Of a stretch of DNA of 64,000 nt, positions 42,513 through 54,221 are shown piece by piece. A model generated the notes under the pieces. The model saw nothing but the letters and a program-made list of their open reading frames with translations, had not been told where the DNA came from and ran no database searches. How positions within the stretch are numbered: position 1 is the first letter of the stretch; every line of letters begins with the position of its first letter. The DNA comes from Ooceraea biroi. Taxonomy: Eukaryota > Arthropoda > Insecta > Hymenoptera > Formicidae. Position numbers and translations under genes: made by a program. The stretch is taken from NCBI RefSeq assembly GCF_003672135.1, contig NC_039506.1:19438497-19502496 (forward strand), in the 5' to 3' direction.

Positions 42513-45367
42513 TATAAAGTAATCTCTATGATTAATATAGTCTATTTAAAAGAAATTCAACTATTCGAGGAAGAAAATATATATCTGCTAAAACAATGTA
42601 TCCAACTGTTCGGCAGTTTTGCGATTCATTTAAATATTCCTGGAAAATAATTTACATTCAGATAAGCTGTTTTACAACGTAAGTAGATTATCGTGTTATA
42701 TCGAGTCGCGATAAGAAGAAATCTGCATTGCGTATTTAGAAGCTTAAGCTCTCGTCATACTCGCGAATCTTTCAATCAAACAAACAAGCTTGCTTAATTA
42801 ACTTTCAAGAGATACTGCCGCTCGTGCGATGTGTATTCAACTGCCCAAAATACGATAAGCTATGTTGCGTTATCAACAATACTGCGTAATGAGAACGCAA
42901 GTAAAGCAAGTCGTAGTCCTACATAAAAAAATACACAGGTTTATAATAAAAGGATAATATAAATAAAAGGATCAAACATGTGCGAATTCCCAACGTCAAA
43001 TAAAATAATCATTTTCTGCAAAGTTTTAATCGATTGTAGTTATGCTTATTAAGAAAGTTACAAACGCAGTGATTTACCTTGTCATCAGATTTTACCTGGT
43101 CTTTACATCGTAAATGAAGAATTTGAGAAATTTATTTATAAGAGCCTAGATCAGATTTTCTTTTATTCGAAGTTATTAAAATTTACAAATAACTACTTCT
43201 GATTTGAGTTGTCATTAAAAGTTGAATCCAACCAAGCAATACAGTATTGTTGATTCTCGATAAGAAATTACGATCAGAGATGAACATTCATAGACGAATG
43301 CATTGGCGTGTTCTTTCCGCAGTCTATCGACCTCCCTGTACTTATAAACGCGTCATCGTTACGGCTGCAATCTAACTGTACGAATCAACGAGTCACCTTT
43401 TGCCGCGCACGTCATACATCAGCCGGTTGAGCCTTACGTCTGGCAGGATTAATTACTGTAGCAGACCGGCTGAAAGCACATCGTCTCTAACGTGACGAGC
43501 GCTTTACGTCTAACGTACGTACGATCTTTAACGCGTTAACCTTTCGAACGAGAGAAAGAGAGAGACATAGAGAAAAAGAAGGATGCCGTTAGCCGACTCT
43601 CGTTTCGCTTTCGCGACACTATAACGTTACACAGTCGCGACCTTCTTCTGGTATTTCGGATAAGAGACGCTGCTCTCGGGTTGGCAGCGATCGAGAGAAG
43701 CGTATGTGTATATGTGTATAATATGTCAGAGAATATGCTCTCTCTCTAGAACAACATCAGCAAAAAATACGAACACGCGTTGCTCAACATTACGAAAATC
43801 TGGATCCGTCGTAACTTGACCTCAGGCGGCGCTCTGAAATAGATTCCGTATCGATCCAACACACATCGATGATAAATTTCCTATCAATAACGCGCGATAG
43901 CGCATAATTTAATCTACAATAGAATTCCACTTGAAGAAATCTTGCTTCTACTTGCACGTATACATATTCGATATGAGCGCATTCTATTAAAAAAAGGATA
44001 TTTTTAAAGATGATAATATTTTGCTCGCGTAAATATGTCTTTCATTCAAAATGCTATAAATCTTTCAATCTCATTTTAGATTATGCTTATTTACAGAGAC
44101 GATTATTGGACGAGATTCTGTGCACGAACTAAAATTAATTTTATTTTGAACGCTATTTATCAGCAATGCATGGCTGAGTTTCATTCAAATTCATGTCATT
44201 GGTCGCGCTCGATCGTTAGAGTATGCATTAGAATAGTCCCACACGTGCATGCACACACGTATATGCATATAGATAAACTTTGCCTCTTGTATCTTTGGAA
44301 AAAATACTTCTTCACTGTTTATCGTCGTATATACAATGTTGGCTAACCCGTCGCGCGATCGGGTTTAGAAATTGTGTTTTTTAAAAGCTCCAAAAATCAT
44401 TTTAGTAGCGTCAGGGAATAATCTTATTTGTCGCACTGCGAATTGATTGTCCACTTCTCTTCACCAACTCATTATCGCCTGTACTCTTTCGATTCGCACG
44501 AATCACGAAAGAATTTCAATATTGTGTAATACGTATAAACATGTTTGGCATATAATCATTAGGGGGACACGAGTTTAATAAGGCATCAATACGTTTGCGA
44601 AATATCTTGGCCACTTGGTGCCAAATGTGGCAAAGTTACTTTCCAGCTGAAGACGATAAGAAAAACATTCGTAAAAATAAATTAACAGAAGTCAAAAAGA
44701 GTCAGCTAATTGCTACATGTTGCGGATACGTGTCCTTAATAAAATGTTACCCAATCGTCTACCAAAAATAATTGTTTAACGTCTCGATCGAACGCTTTAA
44801 GCTTCCAAGTGTCACTTTTTTTCCAGACATCAAAAATGTTTAGTCAAGTGTAGAATATTGATATTTTCTCGTTATCCAAATACTGTAAGCACCACTGCGC
44901 TTATCGCGCGGCGGTTTGACGTTCAATCGATAACCGTGCCATTGCTCCAGGAGCGATCTCGTCGTTCGGAGGATGTAGGAGGTGAACAAGATGACGTCAA
45001 GACGCAAATGATTGCTCCTAGAATACGGACGCGTGGGTGTACGGTGCGAGAGCATTAAAAACTTGGGCTTCTCAGCGCTAGCTACAGCGACGGCAACCAT
45101 AAATCCACGCGAAATAATGGAAAGATATTTATGTGAAAAGGAGGAAACTCGTAGATACGAATAATACGACTTCCTTCAGCTACGAGGTTCCGGTATGACT
45201 TTACGCCCTCGAACTTTGATCGAAAGCGAGTTCTCAGCCAGTGGCTATCCTCATAACCGCGTCTACCTTTCACCTCGAAATGATCATCTCTCCTGTCAAT
45301 TCTCTGATATTTAACCTAAATTATTACAAACTGTTGGCTCTCGTTAATTTGAGTCATTAACGCAATT

Positions 45368-45391
45368 ATCCAGAGTGATATCACTCTGGAT
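45368..45391. repeat. 24-bp perfect palindrome
   Basis: Half-site ATCCAGAGTGAT followed by its exact reverse complement with no spacer. It lies in gene-free DNA. Confidence 0.85.
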
Positions 45392-45792
45392 GATAGCACT
45401 GATTACACTTTTTCTAACTAACGATGCAAGTATAATAATTATATCTTATCGCGTGTGACCTCTGGATCGTAGAAATTATTTCTACCAGATGCATCGGAGC
45501 CATGTGCTAAACTTTCCAGGACGTACAAAGTACACCGATGTCATTCTTTTCTACCGTTTGTAAAATATTGTGTGACGCTTTTATCTTTACGCTACCATGG
45601 GATGTAACAACAATAAAAGACGTATCGCCAAAGTTTGCATTTTTCCCGAGGAAATGATGTCGCTATTTTGATTTACTGATTTTCTATGTTGCGTTCGCCA
45701 AAAAAGAAAGAGCAAATATGTGAGTGGTGTTTATCTCGTTACGTAAACTTGAGCCGCCGTAAAAAGCATATGCTCTAAATATACATGCACAC

Positions 45793-45823
45793 TCAAGTGG
45801 AAAAACAACGATTCCACTTGAGG
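45793..45823. repeat. 11-bp stem-loop
   Basis: CTCAAGTGGAA and its reverse complement TTCCACTTGAG are separated by about 9 bases (AAACAACGA). An isolated hairpin; no microRNA-like extension of the stem was seen. Confidence 0.6.
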
Positions 45824-47198
45824 ATATATTATACATGCAATTTAAAAGGCAAACAAGAGGTATATCCTGCGGCGACTCGGACAATGCGCGTGGCGAACCA
45901 CATGACCAACATCACCTTTCAATGAAACTGTATCCGGCAAATTAATACATACCGGGGCACTGATTGGCCAACGCCACCGCCGCGATCGTGGTCAGCCGAG
46001 CACCGCGTTATGCTAATTTAATAAGTGTCGTTCCTTATAAATTCTCTACTTTCCATTCGCTTCCCTTCTCGCCATCGAATCGGAGCGCAATTGCGTTCGG
46101 TACACACGGTGCACGCACTTAAGCGGAAAACAACGTTTAAACGGAACTCGGCTCTTATGAACCATAGGCTCCACGCTCACTGTACATATCGATCAAATTA
46201 TACGGGAGCACTCGTCCACGGATCATTTCGCGGTATTTCGCGGCGCTACGTGAGAGAACAAGTTGATAGAATCTCGAAAACAAAGAAATAGATATTGCCT
46301 ATCGTATGCGCGTGCCTATCAAATCTACTTGATATCAAGACAAAAGAATCAAGCGCACAGATTTCTGTAGATTTGATGCACAAGCGCGTGAACAATTAAC
46401 GCGAATGGAGGTCAACGATCCTCGATCGCTTGAGTACGCGCGATTTCAAGGCAGATTCTCTGATTAACACGTGTCTAGATCCGATGACGCATCTCACGCG
46501 CGAAAGGGCATTTTCTCAAAGACTGCAGAGATACTAAAACCTCAAGAATAATCAACAAAGACGCTTTCAATTTTCGTCTTGACAACTGTGCGCACAAAAA
46601 GAAAAGCGGGAAACGTGTCGAGAAAAATTGACGCACGGAGAAACGTCTAGATTCTCTTCCACGACTGCATTAATTTACTTACGTAAGACTCACGATGCGA
46701 CACTGATTAATGGTTACGACACTAATTAAATAACAGATTAAGGAGGACTGTTAAATAGCACATTATTACAAAGGTAACAGAAACTCGCCGTCCGAGGGAC
46801 GCACGGAAATCGCGCTCGCACGAGTCCCTGGTCGACGACGCAACAATGTTTCTACGAAAGTCAATGTAGGACGCGAGCAGATACGCGAAGGACAAAGACC
46901 GGGTAAACAATACGCGTGGAAAAAAACGCGGGCTGGCATGCTTTTCAGATTAACGCGTCGAGGAGAGAGCGGCTTTCAGCGACGGAATCGATCGCGATCG
47001 ACCGACTGGTCGGGGGTGTCGACCTCCGCTGCAGTCTCCGCTCGAGAGAGAGGGTTGAACGACACTGCCGCCCCTACTGAGCGCCCGGTCGTCGCAAATG
47101 GGCCGAGAGACGAGGTTGGCTGGCGCGTGTCGCGAATACCGTCGCATGCCGACTGCTACATGCAGACTCGTGCGTTACGTAAGCGTCGTTAGCCTTAC

Positions 47199-47345
47199 CT
47201 GCATCAGCGGCACTTGGAGCGGCGCGGAGTCGGCGGATCTAACCTTCCTGGACGCCGGATCGTCTCCCGCGACGCTGGGAATCTCGACCCGCTGCGCTTC
47301 CCGTTTTGGCGAAAGCAGCACGTTGCTGCGGGTACCGTCCTCCAT
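47199..47345 (-). CDS. Candidate first coding exon of an unidentified minus-strand gene
   Basis: An ATG at 47345 in good context (AATCATGG) opens 49 codons that end exactly at a strong donor, CAG followed by GTAAGG. The peptide starts MEDGTRSNVLLSPKREA and ends APLQVPLMQ; it is polar and has no signal peptide or membrane segment. Third codon positions are mostly G or C, although the whole island is GC-rich, so this is only partly informative. Location in a GC-rich island fits a promoter-proximal exon. I do not recognise the protein and could not securely place the next exon, which should begin in phase 0 at a lower coordinate. Longer plus-strand frames across the same bases lack comparable splice sites. 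It could still be a chance frame in GC-rich DNA. Confidence 0.42.
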
Positions 47346-48174
47346 GATTGCTCTCGGCACGCTCTTCTTCCGTCACTCGCGAACGCGAACGCGCGGTTTC
47401 CGCTGTGGAGACCCGGATCGATTCGTCGACGCGACGAGGATCGCAGAGAGATCCGTAGGAGGAGGCGGTGGTGGCGGTGGGTGACGTCGCGTCGCGCGCG
47501 AGCGTGCGGCACTTTGAGCGGACTTCCGAATTCGGTTCGGCCGCGTGGCGCGAGAAAGCACTTGGTTTTCGCGGATCACGACGACAACGTGAGCGTCGGC
47601 GGCGCGAGCGTCACGTGGCGTCGCTTAATAATTCGCGAGCGAGTCGCGAACTTACGTTCGTCGTCGGCGAAATAGCCGGACGATATCTTCCTTATGATAT
47701 AACGAGAGACGCAACGGCACACGCGCGCGCGCGATCAGTACTTTACGCGAACCGTGCGACGACAGAGATGGCGACGACGACGTCACCGGGCGCCGGTATG
47801 AAGTTAGGCACGATTGGGCGCTGCGCGATACTCGGACGCGAGGAACACTCGGAGGACGACACGGAAAATCAGCGACGACACGAGGCGAACGACGGGGTTC
47901 GGCACTGCGAGAATCTCATCGCCTCGACCCGTTCCGGCTCCTTGCCGCCCCACCCGACGCGAACGAATGCCGAGTAACAGCCCCTTCCTCTCTGCCCGCG
48001 GTGCCCCGCCGTCGCTCCGCGCGCTTAACCGTCTGCCGAAATCACCCGAGAGCTTGCACCGTCGTCGCTATCGTCTTCGTCGTCGTCGTCGTACCGTTGC
48101 GATACTTTCGGTAATCCTCGTCATCGTCGTCCGAGAGCCAAGAACTGACGGCAACGAAGCGCGAGGACAAAATA

Positions 48175-49463
48175 TTGGGTTGGCCAAAAAGTAATTGCGT
48201 TTTTTTACAATAGATGGACATACATGTCTTGAAATGTAACTAACTTCATTCTAAACCGCAAATTCATTATGTAGGTTAACGACTCACAGTTCAAGCTTGT
48301 TTTACAAAAAGAAAGTACACGATTTCGTTAACAATTGTTTGTTTGCCGTCGATTTCAAAATGGAAAATCAAAAAGAACATTTTCCTCATATTTCGTTTTA
48401 TTACTTCCGAAAAGGGAAAAACGCTGTGCAAGCTCATAAAAAGTTATGTCATGTATATGGCGAAGATGCTTTAAAACTGCGGCAGTGTCAAAATTCGTTT
48501 ACTAAATTTCGATCTGGAGATTTTAATGTGAAAGATGCACCACGCTCAGGAAGGCCAATCGAAATTGATGATGACAAAATAAAGGCACTGATCGATTCCA
48601 ATCGGCGTTTAACGACCCGAGAGATTGCTGAGAATCTTAACATATCGAAATCGAGTGTTGAAAACCATTTAAAACGACTTGGATACATTAGTAAGCTCGA
48701 TATTTGGGTAGCACATGAGCTCAAAGAAATTCATCTCACTAAGCGTATTGACATCTGCGATTCTCTTTTGAAACGTGAGGAAAATGATCGATTTTTGAAA
48801 CGCATGATAACAGGCGACGAAAAATGGATCGTCTACAACAACGTCAAACGAAAAAGATCGTGATGAACCTGTTCAAAGCACTTGAAAAGCAGATTTTCAC
48901 CAAAAAAAGATTATGCTGTCAGTCTGGTGGGACTTTAAAGGTATTGTGTATTTTGAGCTGCTTGCAAGGAATCAAACCATTAATTCAGACGTATACTGTC
49001 GTCAACTGGATAAATTAAATGATGCCATCAAACAGAAACGTCGAGAATTGGTGAATCGCAAAGGTGTTGTGTTTCACCATGATAACGCTAGACCACGTAC
49101 AAGTTTGGTCACTCGTGAAAAATTGTTGCAGCTTGGATGGGATGTGTTACCATGATGTTACCACATCCACCATATTCGCCAGACCTGGCACCATCAGATT
49201 ACCATTTGTTTCGTTCTTTGCAAAACGCCTTGAATGGTAAAACCTTTACTGCTGATGAGGATATCAAATCGTTGTTGGAATTGTTTTTTGCTGAAAAAGA
49301 TAAGAACTTTTTTGAGCGCGAAATCATGAAGTTGCCTGAAAAATGGCAAAAGATAATCAAACAAAATGGACAATATATTGTTTAATAAAGTTTTTGTTTC
49401 CCATGAAAAATTCGCCTTTTATTTATATAAAAAAAAAACGCAATTACTTTTTGGCCAACCCAA
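48175..49463 (+). mobile_element. Mariner transposon, complete ends, decayed transposase
   Basis: A 1289-bp element bounded by inverted terminal repeats beginning TTGGGTTGGCCAAAAAGTAA (at least 25 bp, perfect at both ends) and by TA on each side (48173-48174, 49464-49465). Length, repeat sequence and target duplication are all those of a mariner. The repeat resembles that of the mellifera subfamily (by memory; not searched). It is oriented with its transposase on the plus strand and lies inside a GC-rich island that is clearly distinct from the AT-rich element. The ends are intact, so it could in principle still be mobilised in trans (inference). Confidence 0.95.
48360..49385 (+). pseudogene. 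Mariner transposase, inactivated by frameshifts and a stop
   Basis: The start codon and N-terminal paired-like DNA-binding region (from MENQKEHF) are open to 48863, including the first catalytic Asp in TGDEKW. A frame change there is followed by an in-frame TGA at 48883-48885. The middle part, with the second Asp in HHDNARPR (usually HHDNARPH), continues to about 49155. An 11-bp local duplication (GTTACCATGAT then GTTACCAC) then shifts the frame again. The third part has the third Asp in YSPDLAPSDY and ends at TAA 49383-49385. The linker motif reads WVAHEL instead of WVPHEL. All three acidic residues are therefore still encoded, but not in one frame. A full transposase of this family is about 345 residues. 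Confidence 0.93.
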
Positions 49464-50319
49464 TAGCTGGCTCACCCGCGATTAGCCGATGGAACGCGAT
49501 GACGCTACCGGATGGGTTTTCGCGGTTCTTCTCGAGCTTCTCTCGCGAACAATTACGTTCGTGTCCCTCCCGTGATCAGTTTGGGACATTGGGACCACCG
49601 CAATTACCGCGTTCGCAAACTCCCGAACAGTGGGTCGCTATGGTCACTGGAGCATGAATGCTCCAAGCTACAACCTGAAATCAGGTATGCAACGTCAACA
49701 CTGGTGAAATTTAGCGACGGTATCATAACCTCGTAAGTTCAGAGTGATATTCTAGTCAATTTTTAAGTGATAAGTGCAGTCTAATATTTATTAGCAATTT
49801 TCTCTATCTGTCTTTTTCTCCATTTGTAGACAAAAAAGTATGCGATTAAATATGGAAGAAAATCGAAAATTAGGAGAACGTTTAGTTATTTCTTCTCTCG
49901 CAAATGGGCAATAATTTTTAGTCACACCTAACGCGGGTGCTCGCGCACTTTTTTACAACGCCTAATTAATATTTCCACGCTCTAAAAACTCGTCAGTATT
50001 CTTTTTTTGCGCAACGCGCCAGCATTGCGCTATTGTATGTTGTATTGTATTACCGTTGATCATAATAACGCGCAAATGTACAAATAATTGCGTTAAACGT
50101 TGATTAGACTCGCGAGTAGCCTCGCTGAGAAATCATTTATAGACAATCAACTTTCGTTTCGAACAACTTGAGCAACGCAATGATTCGCGTAGCCGCCTCA
50201 ATGTGCCGTTTATTGCATTAAATTATTCGACAAAGTAAAAGGAATGAAATCTATCGGCGCAATCAGATTCTCGGACAGCGTTATTAAAGATATTTGCGCT
50301 TAGATGCATTTATCACAGT

Positions 50320-50347
50320 TCTTTCTCTCTCTCTCTCTCTCTCTCTA
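50320..50347 (+). repeat. (CT)n microsatellite
   Basis: About 13 consecutive TC/CT dinucleotides. Other dinucleotide tracts are TG at 9606-9614, 30545-30582 (interrupted, ending in GCGCGC), 37771-37785 and 54927-54944. Confidence 0.9.
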
Positions 50348-53300
50348 TCTGCTTGATAAAAATCGCATCTTATAATTATCTCAATAAATGAACAATGAAT
50401 GTACGATTCAATTCGCTTTGTTCCGTTCTTCACAGTAATCTAATTATCTCTGCAACTTGACAATTTCCGATAAGAATACTTTATTTAATTGATCGAATAA
50501 CAAAACAGATAGGATATAATTAACATATATCAACGAATGATGATCGATCGAGTGAATAGTACGCGCTCATAAATCGTAACATGTCAGAAAGAGTGGACCA
50601 CGTGCACCGAGATTGGAAAGCTCGTTGTGTTAGCCAGCCCGGACGATTGGCAAAGATTGTCCGACGAACGTAAAGCGAATTAATTTGCCGCTTTCTTAAG
50701 GAAGAATGTGTGGCCCAATAATTATTGCATCTCTCTCCCTCTCTTTGGTGAGCCGTAAGCAGCGCGCGAGTGCATAGAGTTGACCGTGTTCGCGTACATC
50801 GCGTGTATCAGTCGGCCACTTTTTCTTCGTTTTTCCTAACGAGTATGAGTCGGTTAGGTTCGATGCACGTAAGTATGTACCGCATCTCATCGAGGAAGCA
50901 ATTTGCAGTAAAAGCAGCCGATTGAGATGAGACGAGAGCTCACAGAGGAAAACGCGGTGCTGCATCTGCATCACTCGACTTTCTGCCTTACCTTACGTTC
51001 TATCTCTGCATGAGTCAACAACCTTTAATTCTCACAGGCAACGAACTACAAATATTAAAATAACGTTCTCGCGTAACGTGGCGAAACAATCGGGATTTTA
51101 CATATGTTTAGACACCATCGATTGATATCTATGCGATTTAAAAAATGTTCCTTTTTTTCAGCTGCAAGTTTTCCAATTTACCAATGTCATTTACAAACAT
51201 TTCTTTACGCCACACAGCACATCGAATAGTTACGTGCTCACGTGTGTGTTGTAGTAAATATAGATTAATTTATCATTTTATTTATCAGTATACATATTAT
51301 GATATTATCATTTTCTTGCTATATATGCAAGAATCATTGCATTGATTTTTGCAAGAAACGCGTGACTAGAGTGAATGGATTCACATTCACCGTGGTCGAC
51401 CGTGAAACCACACACGTGCAAAACTGCTACACAATACATTGGCATGAAATCGCTATTCCTCGCTATTTAAATATAAATATTTAAATGTCTAGATATATCG
51501 TGAAATGTCCAAATATTTTCTGAAAAACAGAAACATCTTGTGATACGAGAGTACTGCGTCTGCAAAACTAATTTTGTAACTAGTCAAGAAATATAATAAT
51601 TGTTCAATATCAGAAAAACATTCTCAACATTCTCGACTGCAATCCCGTTTTGATTATTCTTTTTGACGTTAAGTAATCTTAAAATCTTCTCTTTTCTGTT
51701 TTTATTAGTGGTACTGGTGCAACCTCACCTTTTATTGCATGGCATAATTTTACTGCAAAGATGAACACTTGCTGTTATTTATCGATTGTTCGAGTCAGGT
51801 TGTTATTCCGAACATGATAAATGCGATGTACCCAATATTTAAATTTAACACTGCGGTCGCACGCGTCGGTAGAACGGCGCGTTAATTGCAGTTGCAACTT
51901 ACAATTAGTTACATTGCGTATGTACTCATAAGGAAGAAGCCCTCAGGGCGCTACACTAAAACTGCATCGTACTTGAAGAGTATGAATGCGCGTAAGACAG
52001 ACTCGCATGGCATGATGTATGTAATGCATGCAACGCATGAAATTATTTGAATTCTATGCTAATGGAACATCAATTTTGTGAGCCCGTACATTTCTTTGCT
52101 TAACTCATAAATATTTTTGCTAGGAACGTTGCATAAACATAAAATTATTTCTTTTCTTGTTATAGAAAATATTATACAAAATGCTATCTTATTATATAGT
52201 TTTTTTTCTACTGATGCGTAACATAAAAATTTAGTCCAACAATAATATCTAGTTTCCTATTAAGAATTATCAAATAACTTCTAAAATAATTTTCGCTAAA
52301 TATCTGTTAAATGAATAACTGTCTATTGGTTGTCGCTTGTTGATACCATGTTCCCCATTTGAGATTTTATTGATATTGCCGTGCATTCGTAATTAATGCT
52401 ACATATATAATTACTGTTATAAATTAAAAACTCGTAAAATTATTTGCTATAAAACTGTGTATAAAATATTCTCTGTTACACGTACGCTTGACGATCTTCT
52501 TGAAACATTAGTGTAATTTCATCCACTTAGCTGCCGTTGGCAAACATCATTATTTAAGATAAAAACACAGCTGTTAATTTTGAAATTATCAAAGGAATAA
52601 TGGCTATCTTGTGCCATTGCCGTAGACATATGACTCTGTATTGCCTGACATATATCAGCATAATAAATCAATGTTTAATACTTCTGAAGAAATCTTTCTC
52701 CGACGTTTGCGTGACACTGACGTGTAGGTAAAGCATGCAATATTCGATCAGTCGATTGTAAGAAGAAATCAAGTAAAGAATGAAAACAAACAAAACTTAT
52801 ATTGCATTTTTATGTAGAACGCTGGATTGCTGGATGTAAGATTCTCACATCTCTTATATTTCCAAACATGGATCGGTTCGTCATCAGTCATGACTGTTGC
52901 GCGAATCAGAGGGAAAATCTTTCAATTTCCGATGTCTACGACCGCATCGGCGTCATACGTAGCATGTAAAAGCCGTTGCTCTATTCTCGCAAAAATCGAC
53001 TAATAAAAAGTAACTTGTCGACCTTCGATATAGTCTATACTTCGCAGCGACTGGCTCTCCACCTCTTCTCCGCTGCTAACAAATCTCTCCCTTCCTCTTA
53101 ACCATTTTCTCTTTCTTTCTCTTTCTCTCCATTGAGCTCCGTCTATATATACCGACTGCCAACTTTCACGTATCATAATATACAGTGAAAGAATGTGGTT
53201 TCCCTTTCAAATTACAAAATATGCCACGAGCGCGTAGTCTAGCACACTTCCTTCTCTTTAATTTTATTTTGTACGTAATTCTGATAAATTTTTTAAATTT

Positions 53301-53348
53301 TCTCAGTTACCTACCGATATACTAACCTAACATGCTAGGTCCGGTCTA

Positions 53349-53395
53349 GATTCAGCACATGGACATAGGAATATTCCTATGTCCATGATTCAGCA
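53349..53395. repeat. 30-bp perfect palindrome flanked by 9-bp direct repeats
   Basis: The palindrome occupies 53358-53387 with half-site CATGGACATAGGAAT. The 9-mer GATTCAGCA lies immediately on each side (53349-53357 and 53387-53395; the right copy shares one base with the palindrome). The arrangement looks like a small insertion with a target duplication, or a templated repair event. Confidence 0.9.
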
Positions 53396-54221
53396 GATAT
53401 CTCTTCATATGTAGATTTTTTCGTCTTAAAGTATTTCAAATAATCATATTTCAATCTGTGTTGACAAGAAACAATATCGTAACGTTATCATTCGTTACTA
53501 GCTTAATGCCTTTATATTTACACTCTGAATTTTTTAAAATCTTTTATAAATTTTCTTCTCCCTCATGCCTTCATTCAAACTGAATTGAAGATTTATCTCT
53601 CCTTTAATATGGCGATGTTTAAACTGGAAAGGACAATACTTGAGACTCGAAACCTTGATTGAGATATTACATTGCCATAGTACGTACAATCGGTGCGCAG
53701 TTTTATTATTATAGAAGGATGTGACACAGATTATTGATGAAAAAAGACATCTAGACAATCCATTCTGGTTGTGAATATCTATGACGTCTTCGTCGAGCAT
53801 CACGTTATTGCCGCCGGCGATGATTTGTATCGTCTTTCACGTTATTAATTTAGACAGGAGAGAAGGATTTATGTAGGTTGTATGAGAAACTAGGTCACGG
53901 ACGCAGGTTTGCACGCATCCGAAGTATCCTAGATAAACCATCAGAATTTTTGCACAAAACATTTTCTGATAAAAGACATAGATTTCATTCATATGTACAC
54001 ACATACATAAACCATTTAGTTGATACAATTAATAGAGATAATATGAAATGAAATTAAAATAGATAGCAACATGTAAAAAAATTTAAAAAGTTAGTAACAT
54101 ACAATACGTCACGTTTCTCGGTAGACATTTTGCAATCATTGTCTCTTTCTGCAACGCATCGCAATAGACCCTTGTAGCTTTACCGTAATCCCTTTGTAAC
54201 CTGCATTTATACTTTATATCT

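Larger units (their letters stand above)
38610..46900. other. Gene-free AT-rich stretch
   Basis: No recognisable gene on either strand. Holds the 24-bp palindrome at 45368 and a hairpin at 45793. A GC-richer segment at 43.3-43.9 kb has no supported frame. A minus-strand frame at 44840-45100 was examined and set aside. Confidence 0.45.
46900..49700. promoter_or_regulatory. GC-rich CpG island-like region, interrupted by the mariner
   Basis: From about 46.9 to 48.17 kb, and again after the mariner from 49.47 to about 49.66 kb, the DNA is much richer in G, C and CG than the surrounding AT-rich sequence. Landmarks are a GGAGGAGGCGGTGGTGGCGG-type run at 47457-47482 and a CGT/TCG trinucleotide run at 48060-48096. 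In this kind of genome such islands usually mark transcription starts. The likely gene is the minus-strand one whose first coding exon is at 47199-47345, placing the mariner upstream of it in the promoter or 5' UTR (inference). Confidence 0.45.
49665..54220. other. Gene-free AT-rich stretch downstream of BCKDHB
   Basis: Contains the CT microsatellite at 50.3 kb, a pyrimidine-rich segment at 53.08-53.13 kb and the palindrome at 53.36 kb. The part just below 54222 should include the BCKDHB 3' UTR, but no clear AATAAA on the minus strand was identified. No recognisable gene. Confidence 0.45.

Noticed and set aside
44840..45100. 86-codon minus-strand frame starting MVAVAVASAEKPKF
   Set aside because: The start resembles a signal peptide, but the rest has no recognisable motif and first codon positions are not purine-rich.
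47214..47675. 153-codon plus-strand frame in the GC-rich island
   Set aside because: Long frames on both strands are expected at this GC content. It has no family motif and no splice sites comparable to the minus-strand exon it overlaps.
47768..47977. Plus-strand ATG frame starting MATTTSPGAG in good start context
   Set aside because: No recognisable family, no convincing donor, and composition-driven residues. Kept only as a possible upstream frame.
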